A DNA stretch of 16,704 bases from Brachyspira sp. CAG:484. Lineage in GTDB: Bacteria; Cyanobacteriota; Vampirovibrionia; Gastranaerophilales; Gastranaerophilaceae. Below the pieces are notes generated by a model, which searched no databases, was not told where the DNA came from, and worked only from the letters and a program-made list of their open reading frames with translations. Made by a program: the position numbers and the translations under genes. The stretch is from assembly GCA_000431315.1 (NCBI GenBank), contig HF989687.1, positions 1 to 16,704 of the forward strand, in the 5' to 3' direction. Each line of letters opens with the position of its first letter. Within the stretch, counting starts at the first letter, position 1. Positions 5,948-12,882 of this stretch are shown here, one piece after another.

Positions 5948-5956
5948 ATTATATCA
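5948..5956 (-). promoter_or_regulatory. clpP: Extended -10 promoter of clpP
   Basis: On the minus strand TGATATAAT (5956-5948) is an extended -10, about 26 nt before the start codon and upstream of AGGAG. No good -35 box is visible, as is common for extended -10 promoters. Confidence 0.5.
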
Positions 5957-6068
5957 TAAAATTAAAAAACATGTTAACAATTGTAACAAAATCAATACAT
6001 GCTGAAATCAGGGATTTTTGGATGTTTTTATATAAGTAAGAGAGATAAAAAGAAGAGAGGCGAGCATT

Positions 6069-6461
6069 ATGGCTATTTCTAACATTCAAGAAACTTTGTT
6101 AATGTATACCAAGCAGAAGTCTATGATTAACACAAAGTTGTCAGAAATTATGTTTAACATGATGAATGCGTCACGTCAGAGTGCAGAGCTGCAAGCTCAA
6201 TACAATGACAAACAGCAGTATTACTATTATGAATATTATGATTCATCTGATACAACAACTTATCAGATGGTAATGGAAGATTTAGAAAAAGACCACGAAT
6301 ATGAACTTGCAAACTTAAATTCCTGGGAATCTCAATTAGAGCTTGATAAGAACAACTATGAAACAAGGTTGAATGAAATCACATCATTTGAGAGTACCTG
6401 GACTAAATTACTTCAAAATAACGTTAAATCAGACTTTACATACGGAGGTGCACAACAGTAA
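6069..6461 (+). CDS. Tyr-rich coiled-coil protein of unknown function
   Basis: A 130-aa protein with no signal peptide: an N-terminal helix (TKQKSMINTKLSEIMFNMMN, about 14-33), a tyrosine cluster YYYYEYY (51-57), then a charged coiled coil (about 68-105, ELDKNNYETRLNEI), ending FTYGGAQQ. AGAGAGG 8 nt before ATG 6069 supports the start. It resembles the 175-aa protein at 4670-5197 in two short blocks (QKS..N.KL and ETRL within a matching charged context), so the two genes on either side of clpP are probably divergent members of one family. Function is unknown; a filament, needle or chaperone-like part of an envelope system is possible but unproven. Confidence 0.6.
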   Translation: MAISNIQETLLMYTKQKSMINTKLSEIMFNMMNASRQSAELQAQYNDKQQYYYYEYYDSSDTTTYQMVMEDLEKDHEYELANLNSWESQLELDKNNYETRLNEITSFESTWTKLLQNNVKSDFTYGGAQQ

Positions 6462-6488
6462 GTTAAAATTGAATATTCGAGATTTGGG

Positions 6489-6516
6489 ACAAAAGCGGCA
6501 TATTTGCCGCTTTTGT
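6489..6516 (+). terminator. Intrinsic terminator of the Tyr-rich gene
   Basis: A perfect 12-bp stem ACAAAAGCGGCA (6489-6500) / TGCCGCTTTTGT (6505-6516) with the loop TATT. The U-rich side lies within the stem (TTTTGTTATATT). It ends 14 nt before the next start codon. A TTG at 6504 in frame with the next gene lies in this hairpin and is not a start. Confidence 0.75.
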
Positions 6517-6518
6517 TA

Positions 6519-6524
6519 TATTAT
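6519..6524 (+). promoter_or_regulatory. Candidate leaderless -10 box of the DUF3326 gene
   Basis: TATTAT lies exactly 6 nt before ATG 6531, immediately after the upstream terminator. There is no Shine-Dalgarno and no clear -35. See the finding on leaderless genes. Confidence 0.35.
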
Positions 6525-6530
6525 ATTCAT

Positions 6531-7511
6531 ATGATTAACGATAGAGAAAAACTCGGAGCTTTTATTGTTCCTACCGGTATAGGGGCAGCTATAGGAGGAT
6601 ATGCAGGTGATGCAAGCACTTGGGCGCGCCGCTTTGCCGGACATTTTAAACTGATTGTCAATCCTAATGTTGTTAATGCCGGCTGTTTTTCAGGTATTAC
6701 AGATAATATGTTTTATATTGAAGGGTATTCCATTGATGAATTTTTTAAGGGAAACCTGTTTTTTAAACCATCTGCGCATAATAAAGTCGGTATAGTTTTT
6801 GATGCAGCAATTCCTGAAGAAGTTTTAAATGTTCACATAAATACTATGAATGCTGTTAAAACTGTCTACGGAATTGATATTACAGGATATGAAATAACAG
6901 ACGAGCCGGTCGGGGTTGAGTTTGTTCTTGACTCATGCGGAATTTCAAACGGAAGCTTGCAATGTCCGCAAACGCTGCTTGCTGCTTCAAAAAAGCTTTT
7001 AGATAAAGGTGCTGAGGCAATTGCTATTGTCTGTCTTTTTGATGATCCGGAAGAGATGAATACAGGTTATGCCGACGGAGCCGGGACTGATCCTGTTGGC
7101 GGGGTTGAGGCAATTATTTCACATTATATTTCAAAAGAGTTGAAAGTTCCATGTGCGCATTCTCCGGCTTTTTATGATTATTCAATTTCTTCTGAGATTG
7201 TAAATCCAAAATCATCTGCGGAATATATAACACCGACATTTTTGCCTTGTATACTTCTGGGGCTTTCGCAAGCTCCGTTATTGTCGGTTACAGACGGTGT
7301 TTCTGTTGATAATCTTGATTTCCTCGTAATGCCGTATGACGCATTAGGTTCGGTTCCTGTATTTGAAGCTTTAAAGAGAAATATTCCTGTTTATGCGGTT
7401 AAGGAAAATTCTACTGTTTTAAATGTTACTAACAGGCTGCTGTTTAAATCTGATAGAATTATTGAAGCTGCAACATATCAGGAGTGTTTAGATTTACTAA
7501 CTCAGGCTTAG
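6531..7511 (+). CDS. DUF3326 family protein
   Basis: A 326-aa protein matching what I recall of the DUF3326 family, known from Cyanobacteria and plastid-bearing eukaryotes and of unknown function. Features visible: a start rich in small residues (IVPTGIGAAIGGYAGDAS), the conserved-looking NPNVVNAGCFSGITDNM, the acidic stretch FDDPEEMNTGYADGAGTDPVGGVEAI, and the C-terminal FLVMPYDALGSVPVFEAL. The GAGTDPVGG loop looks like a nucleotide- or phosphate-binding or catalytic element, but that is a guess. ATG 6531 is chosen because the only earlier candidate (TTG 6504) lies inside a terminator hairpin. Its 3' end overlaps the convergent glutamate racemase gene by 53 nt. Confidence 0.75.
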   Translation: MINDREKLGAFIVPTGIGAAIGGYAGDASTWARRFAGHFKLIVNPNVVNAGCFSGITDNMFYIEGYSIDEFFKGNLFFKPSAHNKVGIVFDAAIPEEVLNVHINTMNAVKTVYGIDITGYEITDEPVGVEFVLDSCGISNGSLQCPQTLLAASKKLLDKGAEAIAIVCLFDDPEEMNTGYADGAGTDPVGGVEAIISHYISKELKVPCAHSPAFYDYSISSEIVNPKSSAEYITPTFLPCILLGLSQAPLLSVTDGVSVDNLDFLVMPYDALGSVPVFEALKRNIPVYAVKENSTVLNVTNRLLFKSDRIIEAATYQECLDLLTQA

Positions 7512-8298
7512 ATGAAATATTGTAGAAAATTGAGGAGGCTTTTTCAAAGTTTTCCGGAGAGGCACTGACATAGAATTTTTCGACCCCTCTTTTATTTGAA
7601 TTGTTAAGCTGACCGGCTTTTTCAAGGTCTTCTTTTATATATTGCGCAAAGTAAGCAGCAGGGTCAATAAATAAATCTTTATCTGCATACATAGACAATT
7701 GCGGAAGCAAATACGGGTAATGCGTACAGGCAAGAACTATTTTTTCAGGATTATGAACAAGCATCTCATTTAATTTATTTTTAAGTTCGTTGTGGCTATC
7801 CGCAGCCATCTCAAGTCTGTTTTCAACAATTTTAACCCAGCCCGGGCAGGCAATTTCTACCACTTTCATTTCAGGGTTAAATTTATGTATTCCCTGTGAA
7901 TATGCGCGGGAATTAATTGTTGCTTTTGTTGCCATTATTCCGATTTCTTTTACGGGAAGTGCTGATAGGATTTTTGTTACCGACTGAATTATGGGATAAA
8001 TTTTAAAGTTATAGTTGCTTTTAAGCTTTTCATAAGTAACTGCAGATGTTGTATTACACGCCATAATTACTGCTTTTACGCCCTTTGCTTCAAAGAATCT
8101 GAAAATTTTATCAGCAAATTCAATCAATTCAGTGTCAGTTTTTTCTCCATACGGCATATTTTTGGTATCACCAAAGTATAAGCAGTCTTCATTTGGCAGG
8201 ATATTTCTAAACTGCTTTAAGACTGTTAATCCGCCGACACCTGAGTCAAAAAATCCTATAGGGCTGTTATTTGAGCTGCTTGAAATAATTGTTAACAC
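7459..8298 (-). CDS. murI: Glutamate racemase
   Basis: A 279-aa cofactor-independent racemase making D-glutamate for peptidoglycan. The two-base catalytic cysteines are present: Cys81 in MACNTTS and Cys191 in LACTHYPYLLP. The N-terminal substrate motif FFDSGVGGLTVL (16-27) and YFGDTKNMPYGEK (41-53) are intact. The start is uncertain: GTG 8298 is the first codon after an in-frame stop, but GGAGG abuts it directly; GGAGG is 9 nt from an in-frame ATT (8289). Either start leaves the motifs whole. Its 5' end overlaps the amidase gene by 32 nt, suggesting translational coupling, and its 3' end overlaps the convergent DUF3326 gene. No terminator was seen. Confidence 0.94.
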   Translation of the reverse strand: MLTIISSSSNNSPIGFFDSGVGGLTVLKQFRNILPNEDCLYFGDTKNMPYGEKTDTELIEFADKIFRFFEAKGVKAVIMACNTTSAVTYEKLKSNYNFKIYPIIQSVTKILSALPVKEIGIMATKATINSRAYSQGIHKFNPEMKVVEIACPGWVKIVENRLEMAADSHNELKNKLNEMLVHNPEKIVLACTHYPYLLPQLSMYADKDLFIDPAAYFAQYIKEDLEKAGQLNNSNKRGVEKFYVSASPENFEKASSIFYNISSKPELVNLNTPDMLQLQ

Positions 8299-10150
8299 CC
8301 TCCACTATTGCTTTTGCTGTTGCCTGTTTTCGTTTTTCACTTACAAGCTGGGCTCTTTCATTATCATTTGAAATAAATCCGATTTCAACCAGTATTGCCG
8401 GTGATGTTGTGTGATTTATTACATAGAATTTAGATTTGAACAAACCTCTGTTTTTAGAATCTATTGCACTTGCAAGAGAAGAGTGAACAGTTTGCGCAAG
8501 ATTTAAACTTTCCTGATGGTAGTAATGGGTTTCAATACCTGTAATTTCAGGACGAACACTTGAATTTACGTGAATACTTACAAATATATCAGGATTGAAT
8601 TTTTCCGCCATTGCTACTCTGTCCGCAAGTGAAACAAACGAATCTACAGGTCTGGTCATTAATACTGCATATCCCTGTTTTTTCAGCATGTCTTCTACTT
8701 TTTTGGAAACATCAAGAGTAATATCTTTTTCACTGGTATCATCTCTAATAGCGCCATGATCAGTGCCGCCATGACCTGCATCGATTACTACCCGTCTTTT
8801 GCCAGGCGGAATTATTACAGGAACTGTAACTGCTCCTTTGGTTGCGGCTGCTTTTGGTGTAGTTGTTTTTGGCGCTTTTGTTACGACTTTAATTGTCTTA
8901 CCATCTGCGCCTAAATATGTGCTTACTAATGTGTTAACCTCAAGCGGTACGGTTAACTTCATTCCTATATTTGGAAGAAGTGTTACTGAGGCATCTGAAA
9001 ATACAGTATTGGCAAACGTATTCTTAAATGTATAATCATTGTATTTTGAAATATTATAAAGATATAATATTAACTTATCATTGGTTCTGTCCAGTCCATG
9101 AACAACAGGATGGCTGAATGATAAAGTCATTTCGCTGGTTTTGTCATCTGTTTTTTTATGGGAGTAAGCAATCATATCTCCGGTGTTTGTATAAAGTGAA
9201 CTTTTTTCAATTCTGTCTTTATTTGCTATTAACAGTGACTGGTTATCACTTGAATATATTGGAATATACTGGTCAACATTGTTTGTTTGAATAACCACTC
9301 TGGCTTTATTTACGACAAACTGTCCTACTTTGACACTATCTGTGTCATTAATTTTGTATTCTTTATTTCTAATATCCATTGCCGCAAGTGTATTTGGCAT
9401 ATCAAATACAATTCTTGACGGATTTGTCAATATCATTGGTTTTTCAAGTGTTACAGAGCCAAAACCGTTAAACAGAACTGCATTATGTTTTGGTGTAATT
9501 TTATCAATATAGTATTTTGTATTTAATCTTAGCTCTTTTTTCTCGCGGGTATTTAACATCTGGGAGGCTTGTTCCATGGTAGAATTAAATGCCTGCTGAA
9601 TTTGTCCGGCTATGTCATTCTGCGGTGCTGGCTGCTGTATTGCCGGGGTTGTTACTGTTAAGTATTCATAAAAATCACTTGATGAAGAATGTTCATCTCT
9701 GTAAGTATTTTGAAAGTAATTATTATTTTGGCATATAGAATTTTTAAAATGTAAAACAATATTATTTTTTATTCTTAAAAACTTTATATTGGATGCAGAG
9801 TAATCATCATCCAAATACATTACAACCCTTACAATATTAGGGTTTGTATCAAACTGTGAAATTTTTATCTGTTTAATACCCTGGGAATTGAATGTCCAAT
9901 CCTGTTTAGGCATTGTAAGAATCGCCGAATTTATGTCAAAATAAACTCTTTTGGGATTCTCCATCTCAACAAGTTTTATATTCGGCATAATCTGTGAAGC
10001 TGTACCATCCAGCGCGGTCAGCACAACTATTGAATTTGATGTGTCAAAATTAGCGGATGTTATTTTAAATACGTCTTCAGCAAATGCTTTTGAACAAAGT
10101 GTAAATGTAATTAATAAAAATAGTAAAATAAAATTAAACAATCTTTTCAT
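8267..10150 (-). CDS. Secreted N-acetylmuramoyl-L-alanine amidase with AMIN domains
   Basis: A 627-aa periplasmic zinc amidase of the AmiC type (Amidase_3) that cuts the amide between N-acetylmuramic acid and L-Ala, typically during cell separation. A signal peptide (1-24, hydrophobic core FILLFLLITFTL, likely cut at AFA-ED) leads to AMIN-like beta modules at about 30-135 and 210-310, possibly a third to 425, then a Thr/Pro/Ala linker (425-450) and the catalytic domain (452-627). Zinc ligands are His460 (DAGHGG), Glu474 (SEKDI) and His527 (SIHVNS); the catalytic Glu is Glu589 (VEIGFISN). It overlaps murI, so the operon makes and remodels cell wall. There is no Shine-Dalgarno; TATTAT lies 7 nt before the ATG. 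Confidence 0.94.
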   Translation of the reverse strand: MKRLFNFILLFLLITFTLCSKAFAEDVFKITSANFDTSNSIVVLTALDGTASQIMPNIKLVEMENPKRVYFDINSAILTMPKQDWTFNSQGIKQIKISQFDTNPNIVRVVMYLDDDYSASNIKFLRIKNNIVLHFKNSICQNNNYFQNTYRDEHSSSSDFYEYLTVTTPAIQQPAPQNDIAGQIQQAFNSTMEQASQMLNTREKKELRLNTKYYIDKITPKHNAVLFNGFGSVTLEKPMILTNPSRIVFDMPNTLAAMDIRNKEYKINDTDSVKVGQFVVNKARVVIQTNNVDQYIPIYSSDNQSLLIANKDRIEKSSLYTNTGDMIAYSHKKTDDKTSEMTLSFSHPVVHGLDRTNDKLILYLYNISKYNDYTFKNTFANTVFSDASVTLLPNIGMKLTVPLEVNTLVSTYLGADGKTIKVVTKAPKTTTPKAAATKGAVTVPVIIPPGKRRVVIDAGHGGTDHGAIRDDTSEKDITLDVSKKVEDMLKKQGYAVLMTRPVDSFVSLADRVAMAEKFNPDIFVSIHVNSSVRPEITGIETHYYHQESLNLAQTVHSSLASAIDSKNRGLFKSKFYVINHTTSPAILVEIGFISNDNERAQLVSEKRKQATAKAIVEGVNNYFKQLK

Positions 10151-10157
10151 ACTATTT

Positions 10158-10163
10158 ATAATA
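10158..10163 (-). promoter_or_regulatory. Candidate leaderless -10 box of the amidase gene
   Basis: On the minus strand TATTAT ends 7 nt before ATG 10150, in the 51-nt gap after the LuxR-type gene. No Shine-Dalgarno is present. It would let the amidase-murI pair be transcribed independently of the LuxR-type gene. Confidence 0.3.
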
Positions 10164-10201
10164 TAATTTAATTTTCAATTTTTCAAATTGTAACAATAAA
10201 C

Positions 10202-10423
10202 TTAATCAATAATTTTTAATTTCATTGCAATGTAAACCGCATGGGTTCTGTTTCTGGCGTTTAATTTTCTCAAAATGGCGCTTACATGAGCTTTAACAGT
10301 GTGGGTACTCACAAAAATGGTATCTGCAATTTCTTTATTCTCGTACCCTTTTGCAAGATATTGGAGAGTGATAATCTCCCTATCCGTTAAATTTTGTGAT
10401 GTTTCTGCTTTCTTAACTCTCAT
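10202..10423 (-). CDS. Single-domain LuxR/GerE-type transcriptional regulator
   Basis: A 73-aa protein that is almost only a GerE helix-turn-helix: LTDREIITLQYLAKGYENKE, then the recognition helix STHTVKAHVSAILRKL (39-54), then ARNRTHAVYIA. No receiver or ligand-binding domain is attached, as in B. subtilis GerE, so DNA binding must be controlled by protein level or by a partner. AGGAGG 5 nt before ATG 10423 and TTGTTT-17 nt-TATGAT upstream predict good expression. It precedes the amidase and murI genes on the same strand with a 51-nt gap and could control or be co-transcribed with them; that is inference from position only. Confidence 0.88.
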   Translation of the reverse strand: MRVKKAETSQNLTDREIITLQYLAKGYENKEIADTIFVSTHTVKAHVSAILRKLNARNRTHAVYIAMKLKIID

Positions 10424-10443
10424 GATTGCCTCCTGATATTATT

Positions 10444-10472
10444 ATCATACAGAAACTTTAAAGATAAAACAA
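10444..10472 (-). promoter_or_regulatory. Sigma-70-type promoter of the LuxR-type gene
   Basis: On the minus strand TTGTTT (10472-10467) and TATGAT (10449-10444) are separated by 17 nt, 20 nt before the start codon and upstream of AGGAGG. Spacing is ideal and -10 good. Confidence 0.5.
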
Positions 10473-10597
10473 ATATATTAATAATATTGCCGTAAATAAA
10501 CTTTTATTAAATTTTAGAAAATTTTATGTTATAGTTAGCAAAAATAAAAATTCAGACGGTTTTTCTCAATATTATTATTTAAACGGGTATAAGCGTT

Positions 10598-11338
10598 ATG
10601 GAAATTAAAAGAAATAATTCAAGTCAGACTTTTGGAGCTTTATATGTAAACTCTCCTGAAGCTGCAAAGTTGTTAAAGAAAGCTGACCGTGTAGTAAAAG
10701 CAGCGAGAAATACCGTTTATGTTGATATAAATATCCCGCAAGGACATAGAATCCCTTTGTGGTCCGTTCTGTCTGAGCAGGTTCGGAAACGTCAGCAGAA
10801 TAATCATAATAATATTATTATTGATATAATAGAGAAAGGTAAGCAGCTTCTGAGTGTAAAAACTTTAGATTCTAAAGGTTTTCTGCATAAGCAGTGGGTT
10901 GTTAACCCTATGCCTGTTTTTGGGAGATATGATGAAATTTTTCCTGCTGAAACAATAAAATTGGGTAGGAAGTCTGCTTCTCAGACTATATACGGACGTT
11001 CTGCTTTTTTCGATGTTATTGACAGCGCCGAAGCCGATGTTGAATTTTTGCAAAATGAGGAAAAGCTTTATGCAAAAGATTTAAAGGTTAGTATAAAAGA
11101 ATTCCCAAAGATAAGACGGGAAAACAAGACAAGAGGAAAATTTACACATTTTTTACTTAAAAAGAAAGCAAATATTCCTCATGTGCAAAGACCGTTTATT
11201 AAGTTGAAGGATATGCTGTTTGATTTTACCCGTCCGGTTAAATCCGAAAATACAAAACCGCAGCCAAAACTAAAAAGTAAACTTCCACGCCATAAGAAAA
11301 AAGAATTGAAAAAGAATGAATTATCTATGAACAAGTAA
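10598..11338 (+). CDS. Basic protein of unknown function, 246 aa
   Basis: A soluble, Lys/Arg-rich protein that I do not recognise. It starts MEIKRNNSSQTFGALYV, has a mixed alpha/beta centre (DINIPQGHRIPLWSVLSEQV, NIIIDIIEKGKQLLSVKTLD, YGRSAFFDVIDSAEADVEFL), and ends in a strongly basic tail (PKLKSKLPRHKKKELKKN) that may bind nucleic acid or phospholipid. No signal peptide or membrane helix. The N-terminal TFGALY resembles TFNANY near the start of the phosphatase-like protein at 13193, perhaps a lineage-specific N-terminal tag. Initiation is unclear: no good Shine-Dalgarno lies before ATG 10598. A strong hairpin follows the stop codon. Confidence 0.6.
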   Translation: MEIKRNNSSQTFGALYVNSPEAAKLLKKADRVVKAARNTVYVDINIPQGHRIPLWSVLSEQVRKRQQNNHNNIIIDIIEKGKQLLSVKTLDSKGFLHKQWVVNPMPVFGRYDEIFPAETIKLGRKSASQTIYGRSAFFDVIDSAEADVEFLQNEEKLYAKDLKVSIKEFPKIRRENKTRGKFTHFLLKKKANIPHVQRPFIKLKDMLFDFTRPVKSENTKPQPKLKSKLPRHKKKELKKNELSMNK

Positions 11339-11340
11339 AA

Positions 11341-11371
11341 AATGGAAAGGGGCTCGTCGCCCCTTTCCATT
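11341..11371. terminator. Strong hairpin with the T run on the minus side
   Basis: A perfect 13-bp stem AATGGAAAGGGGC (11341-11353) / GCCCCTTTCCATT (11359-11371) with the loop TCGTC, 3 nt after the stop codon at 11338. On the plus strand no T run follows (CAAAATG); on the minus strand it is followed by TTTT. It may still end or protect the plus transcript. Confidence 0.6.
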
Positions 11372-11512
11372 CAAAATGAACTAAATTCAGTATTTTTAAC
11401 TGATATTTATATAAAGTCTATTTTTTATATCTTTTTTCAGTATTTAATAATATTGTAACATTTGTTTACTCTTAACATTTAAGACTATTTTAATAACAAC
11501 TATACATCATGA

Positions 11513-11518
11513 TATATT
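11513..11518 (+). promoter_or_regulatory. Candidate leaderless -10 box of the GNAT gene
   Basis: TATATT lies exactly 6 nt before ATG 11525; the intervening TAACTT has no Shine-Dalgarno. A weak -35-like TTAATA is 17 nt upstream. Confidence 0.35.
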
Positions 11519-11524
11519 TAACTT

Positions 11525-11971
11525 ATGAGAATAGATGAAATAACAAAAAACAAAGCAGCATTTATGGAGCTTTTGTTAATCGGAGATGAGGATGAAGCCA
11601 TGATTAACAAATATTTAGATAAATCGCAACTTTTTGTTTTGTATGATAAAGATACATTAACCTCATTGTGCGCAGTTAGCCGTATAAATGATACGACTAT
11701 AGAAATAAAAAATCTTGCAACCTATCCTGAATATCAAAATAAAGGGTATGCTTCAATATTATTGGATTTTATATGCAAAAAGTATAAAGAAAATTTTAAA
11801 ACATTAATTCTTGGAACAGGTGAAAATGACAAAACTCTTAATTTTTATAAGAAAAGAGGTTTTGTTGAAACCCACAGAATAAAAGACTTTTTTATAGATA
11901 ATTATTCCCATGCTATTTTTGAAAATGGAAAACAATTGATTGATATGATTTACCTGGAAAAGAATTTATAG
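11525..11971 (+). CDS. GNAT family N-acetyltransferase
   Basis: A 148-aa GCN5-related acetyltransferase transferring acetyl from acetyl-CoA to an unidentified amine. Motif A is clear: IKNLATYPEYQNKGYASILLDFI (62-84), with the pyrophosphate-binding Q-N-K-G-Y-A. Motif B follows as GENDKTLNFYKKRGF (about 99-113), where the tyrosine could be the general acid. The N-terminal third (FMELLLIGDEDEAMINKYLD) fits small YvbK-like members. Length is normal. Nothing nearby hints at the substrate, and a resistance or peptide-modifying role should not be assumed. No Shine-Dalgarno; a TATATT box 6 nt upstream suggests a leaderless mRNA. Confidence 0.85.
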   Translation: MRIDEITKNKAAFMELLLIGDEDEAMINKYLDKSQLFVLYDKDTLTSLCAVSRINDTTIEIKNLATYPEYQNKGYASILLDFICKKYKENFKTLILGTGENDKTLNFYKKRGFVETHRIKDFFIDNYSHAIFENGKQLIDMIYLEKNL

Positions 11972-12226
11972 AGTTATGCACATGGCAGCCTGTAAGATGA
12001 AACCATTATGCCACCAAGACCGGAATAAACAATACAAGACTTTAAAAACTCTTTACTGAGGTTCCTGCAACTTAACAGTTGATGATTTACCAAAAGAGGG
12101 AACCTTGAATGAAATGTTGGAGTTTTTGAATTTAACATCATTGTTTGTTATTCAATTCCCATATGCATTACACATGGTTTGAGATTTTTAATTATGTGTA
12201 AAAATTGCCCCCTACCTACTAAGCAA
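11972..12226. other. Gene-free region with nested inverted repeats
   Basis: No gene is visible. AGGTTCC (12059-12065) is complementary to GGAACCT (12099-12105), enclosing a small hairpin CAACT-TAAC-AGTTG (12068-12081). I could not match it to a known riboswitch or RNA family, and no T run marks it as a terminator. Confidence 0.35.
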
Positions 12227-12245
12227 GGTCAGGTAATGCCCGGCC
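12227..12245 (-). repeat. REP-like imperfect palindrome after the phosphatase-like gene
   Basis: GGTCAGG (12227-12233), TAATG, CCCGGCC (12239-12245): six of seven arm positions pair if one wobble is allowed. It is GC-rich against its surroundings and lies 13 nt beyond the stop codon at 12259. It looks like a dispersed intergenic palindrome that could act as terminator or mRNA stabiliser; genome-wide copies are not visible here. Confidence 0.35.
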
Positions 12246-12258
12246 TACGGACTACAAT

Positions 12259-12882
12259 CTAAAACCTCCAGCCACTGAGAAATCCCCTGTGACTCAAATC
12301 TAGTTTTGCGAGGAGTTTTTCTTCTGCAGTTTTTAATCTCTGTAAAAAGTTTGCATCAAAATCTTTTGTCCATTTCATGCGTATTTTGTCGTTATCAGTT
12401 AATTTATCATATAAATTTCTGAAACAGTTTATTTGAAACAGCTCACGAAACTCCAGATTTCCTTTCTTTTTTGGATTTAAAACATTATCTAAAAGCATCG
12501 CATCGTCGGTGGTTGTTTTTCCATATTCGCAACCGATATAACAATATCCTTCTTGCATTTTTCTGATATAGTTTACGATTGTTTCTACAGATTTTCTGCA
12601 TTGAGAATCAAAATCATTTATAAATTTATCTGCTAACACAGGCTTTTCGAGGAAATAAAACTTTTGTTTTATTTTGTTTGTAAATTCTTCCTTGCTAAGA
12701 AATGCATCACTATTCCAAAAAGAGCTCCCGAATCCGTAACTGTCGTAGCTAATATTGAAATGCAAATAATCCAAACCAGCTTCTTTTACCTGATTATCAT
12801 AATTGTTAAAACCAACTAAATCTATTACACGTTTTATTCCTGCGTCTTTTAATGTTTGTAAACACTCCGGCTTGTTAACCAT
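12259..12882 (-). pseudogene. C-terminal part of a frameshifted phosphatase-like protein
   Basis: A 207-aa frame with the core of a dual-specificity/tyrosine phosphatase-like fold: LQTLKDAGIKRVIDLVGF (strand and helix before the P-loop) and IRKMQEGYCYIGCEYGKTTTDDAMLL, where CEYGKTT sits in place of the CX5R loop. The nucleophile Cys118 is present but the position of the catalytic Arg is Thr124, so normal phosphatase chemistry is unlikely. ATG 12882 comes right after a run of nine G and has no true Shine-Dalgarno. The phosphatase N-terminal element (NNSYRGG) lies at the end of the upstream frame, so the two are parts of one gene. In this sequence the part may be unexpressed or made only by slippage. 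Confidence 0.75.

Noticed and set aside
6504..6530. TTG start for the DUF3326 gene
   Set aside because: The codon lies in the terminator hairpin of the previous gene, and an ATG follows at 6531.
7790..9512. Plus-strand open frames inside murI and the amidase gene
   Set aside because: They are antisense shadows of two well-supported genes and have no recognisable features.
11525..11971. Antibiotic-resistance acetyltransferase
   Set aside because: Only a general GNAT fold is visible; nothing points to an aminoglycoside or other drug substrate.
12059..12105. Riboswitch
   Set aside because: No known aptamer core could be recognised, and the next plus-strand gene is over 1.5 kb away.
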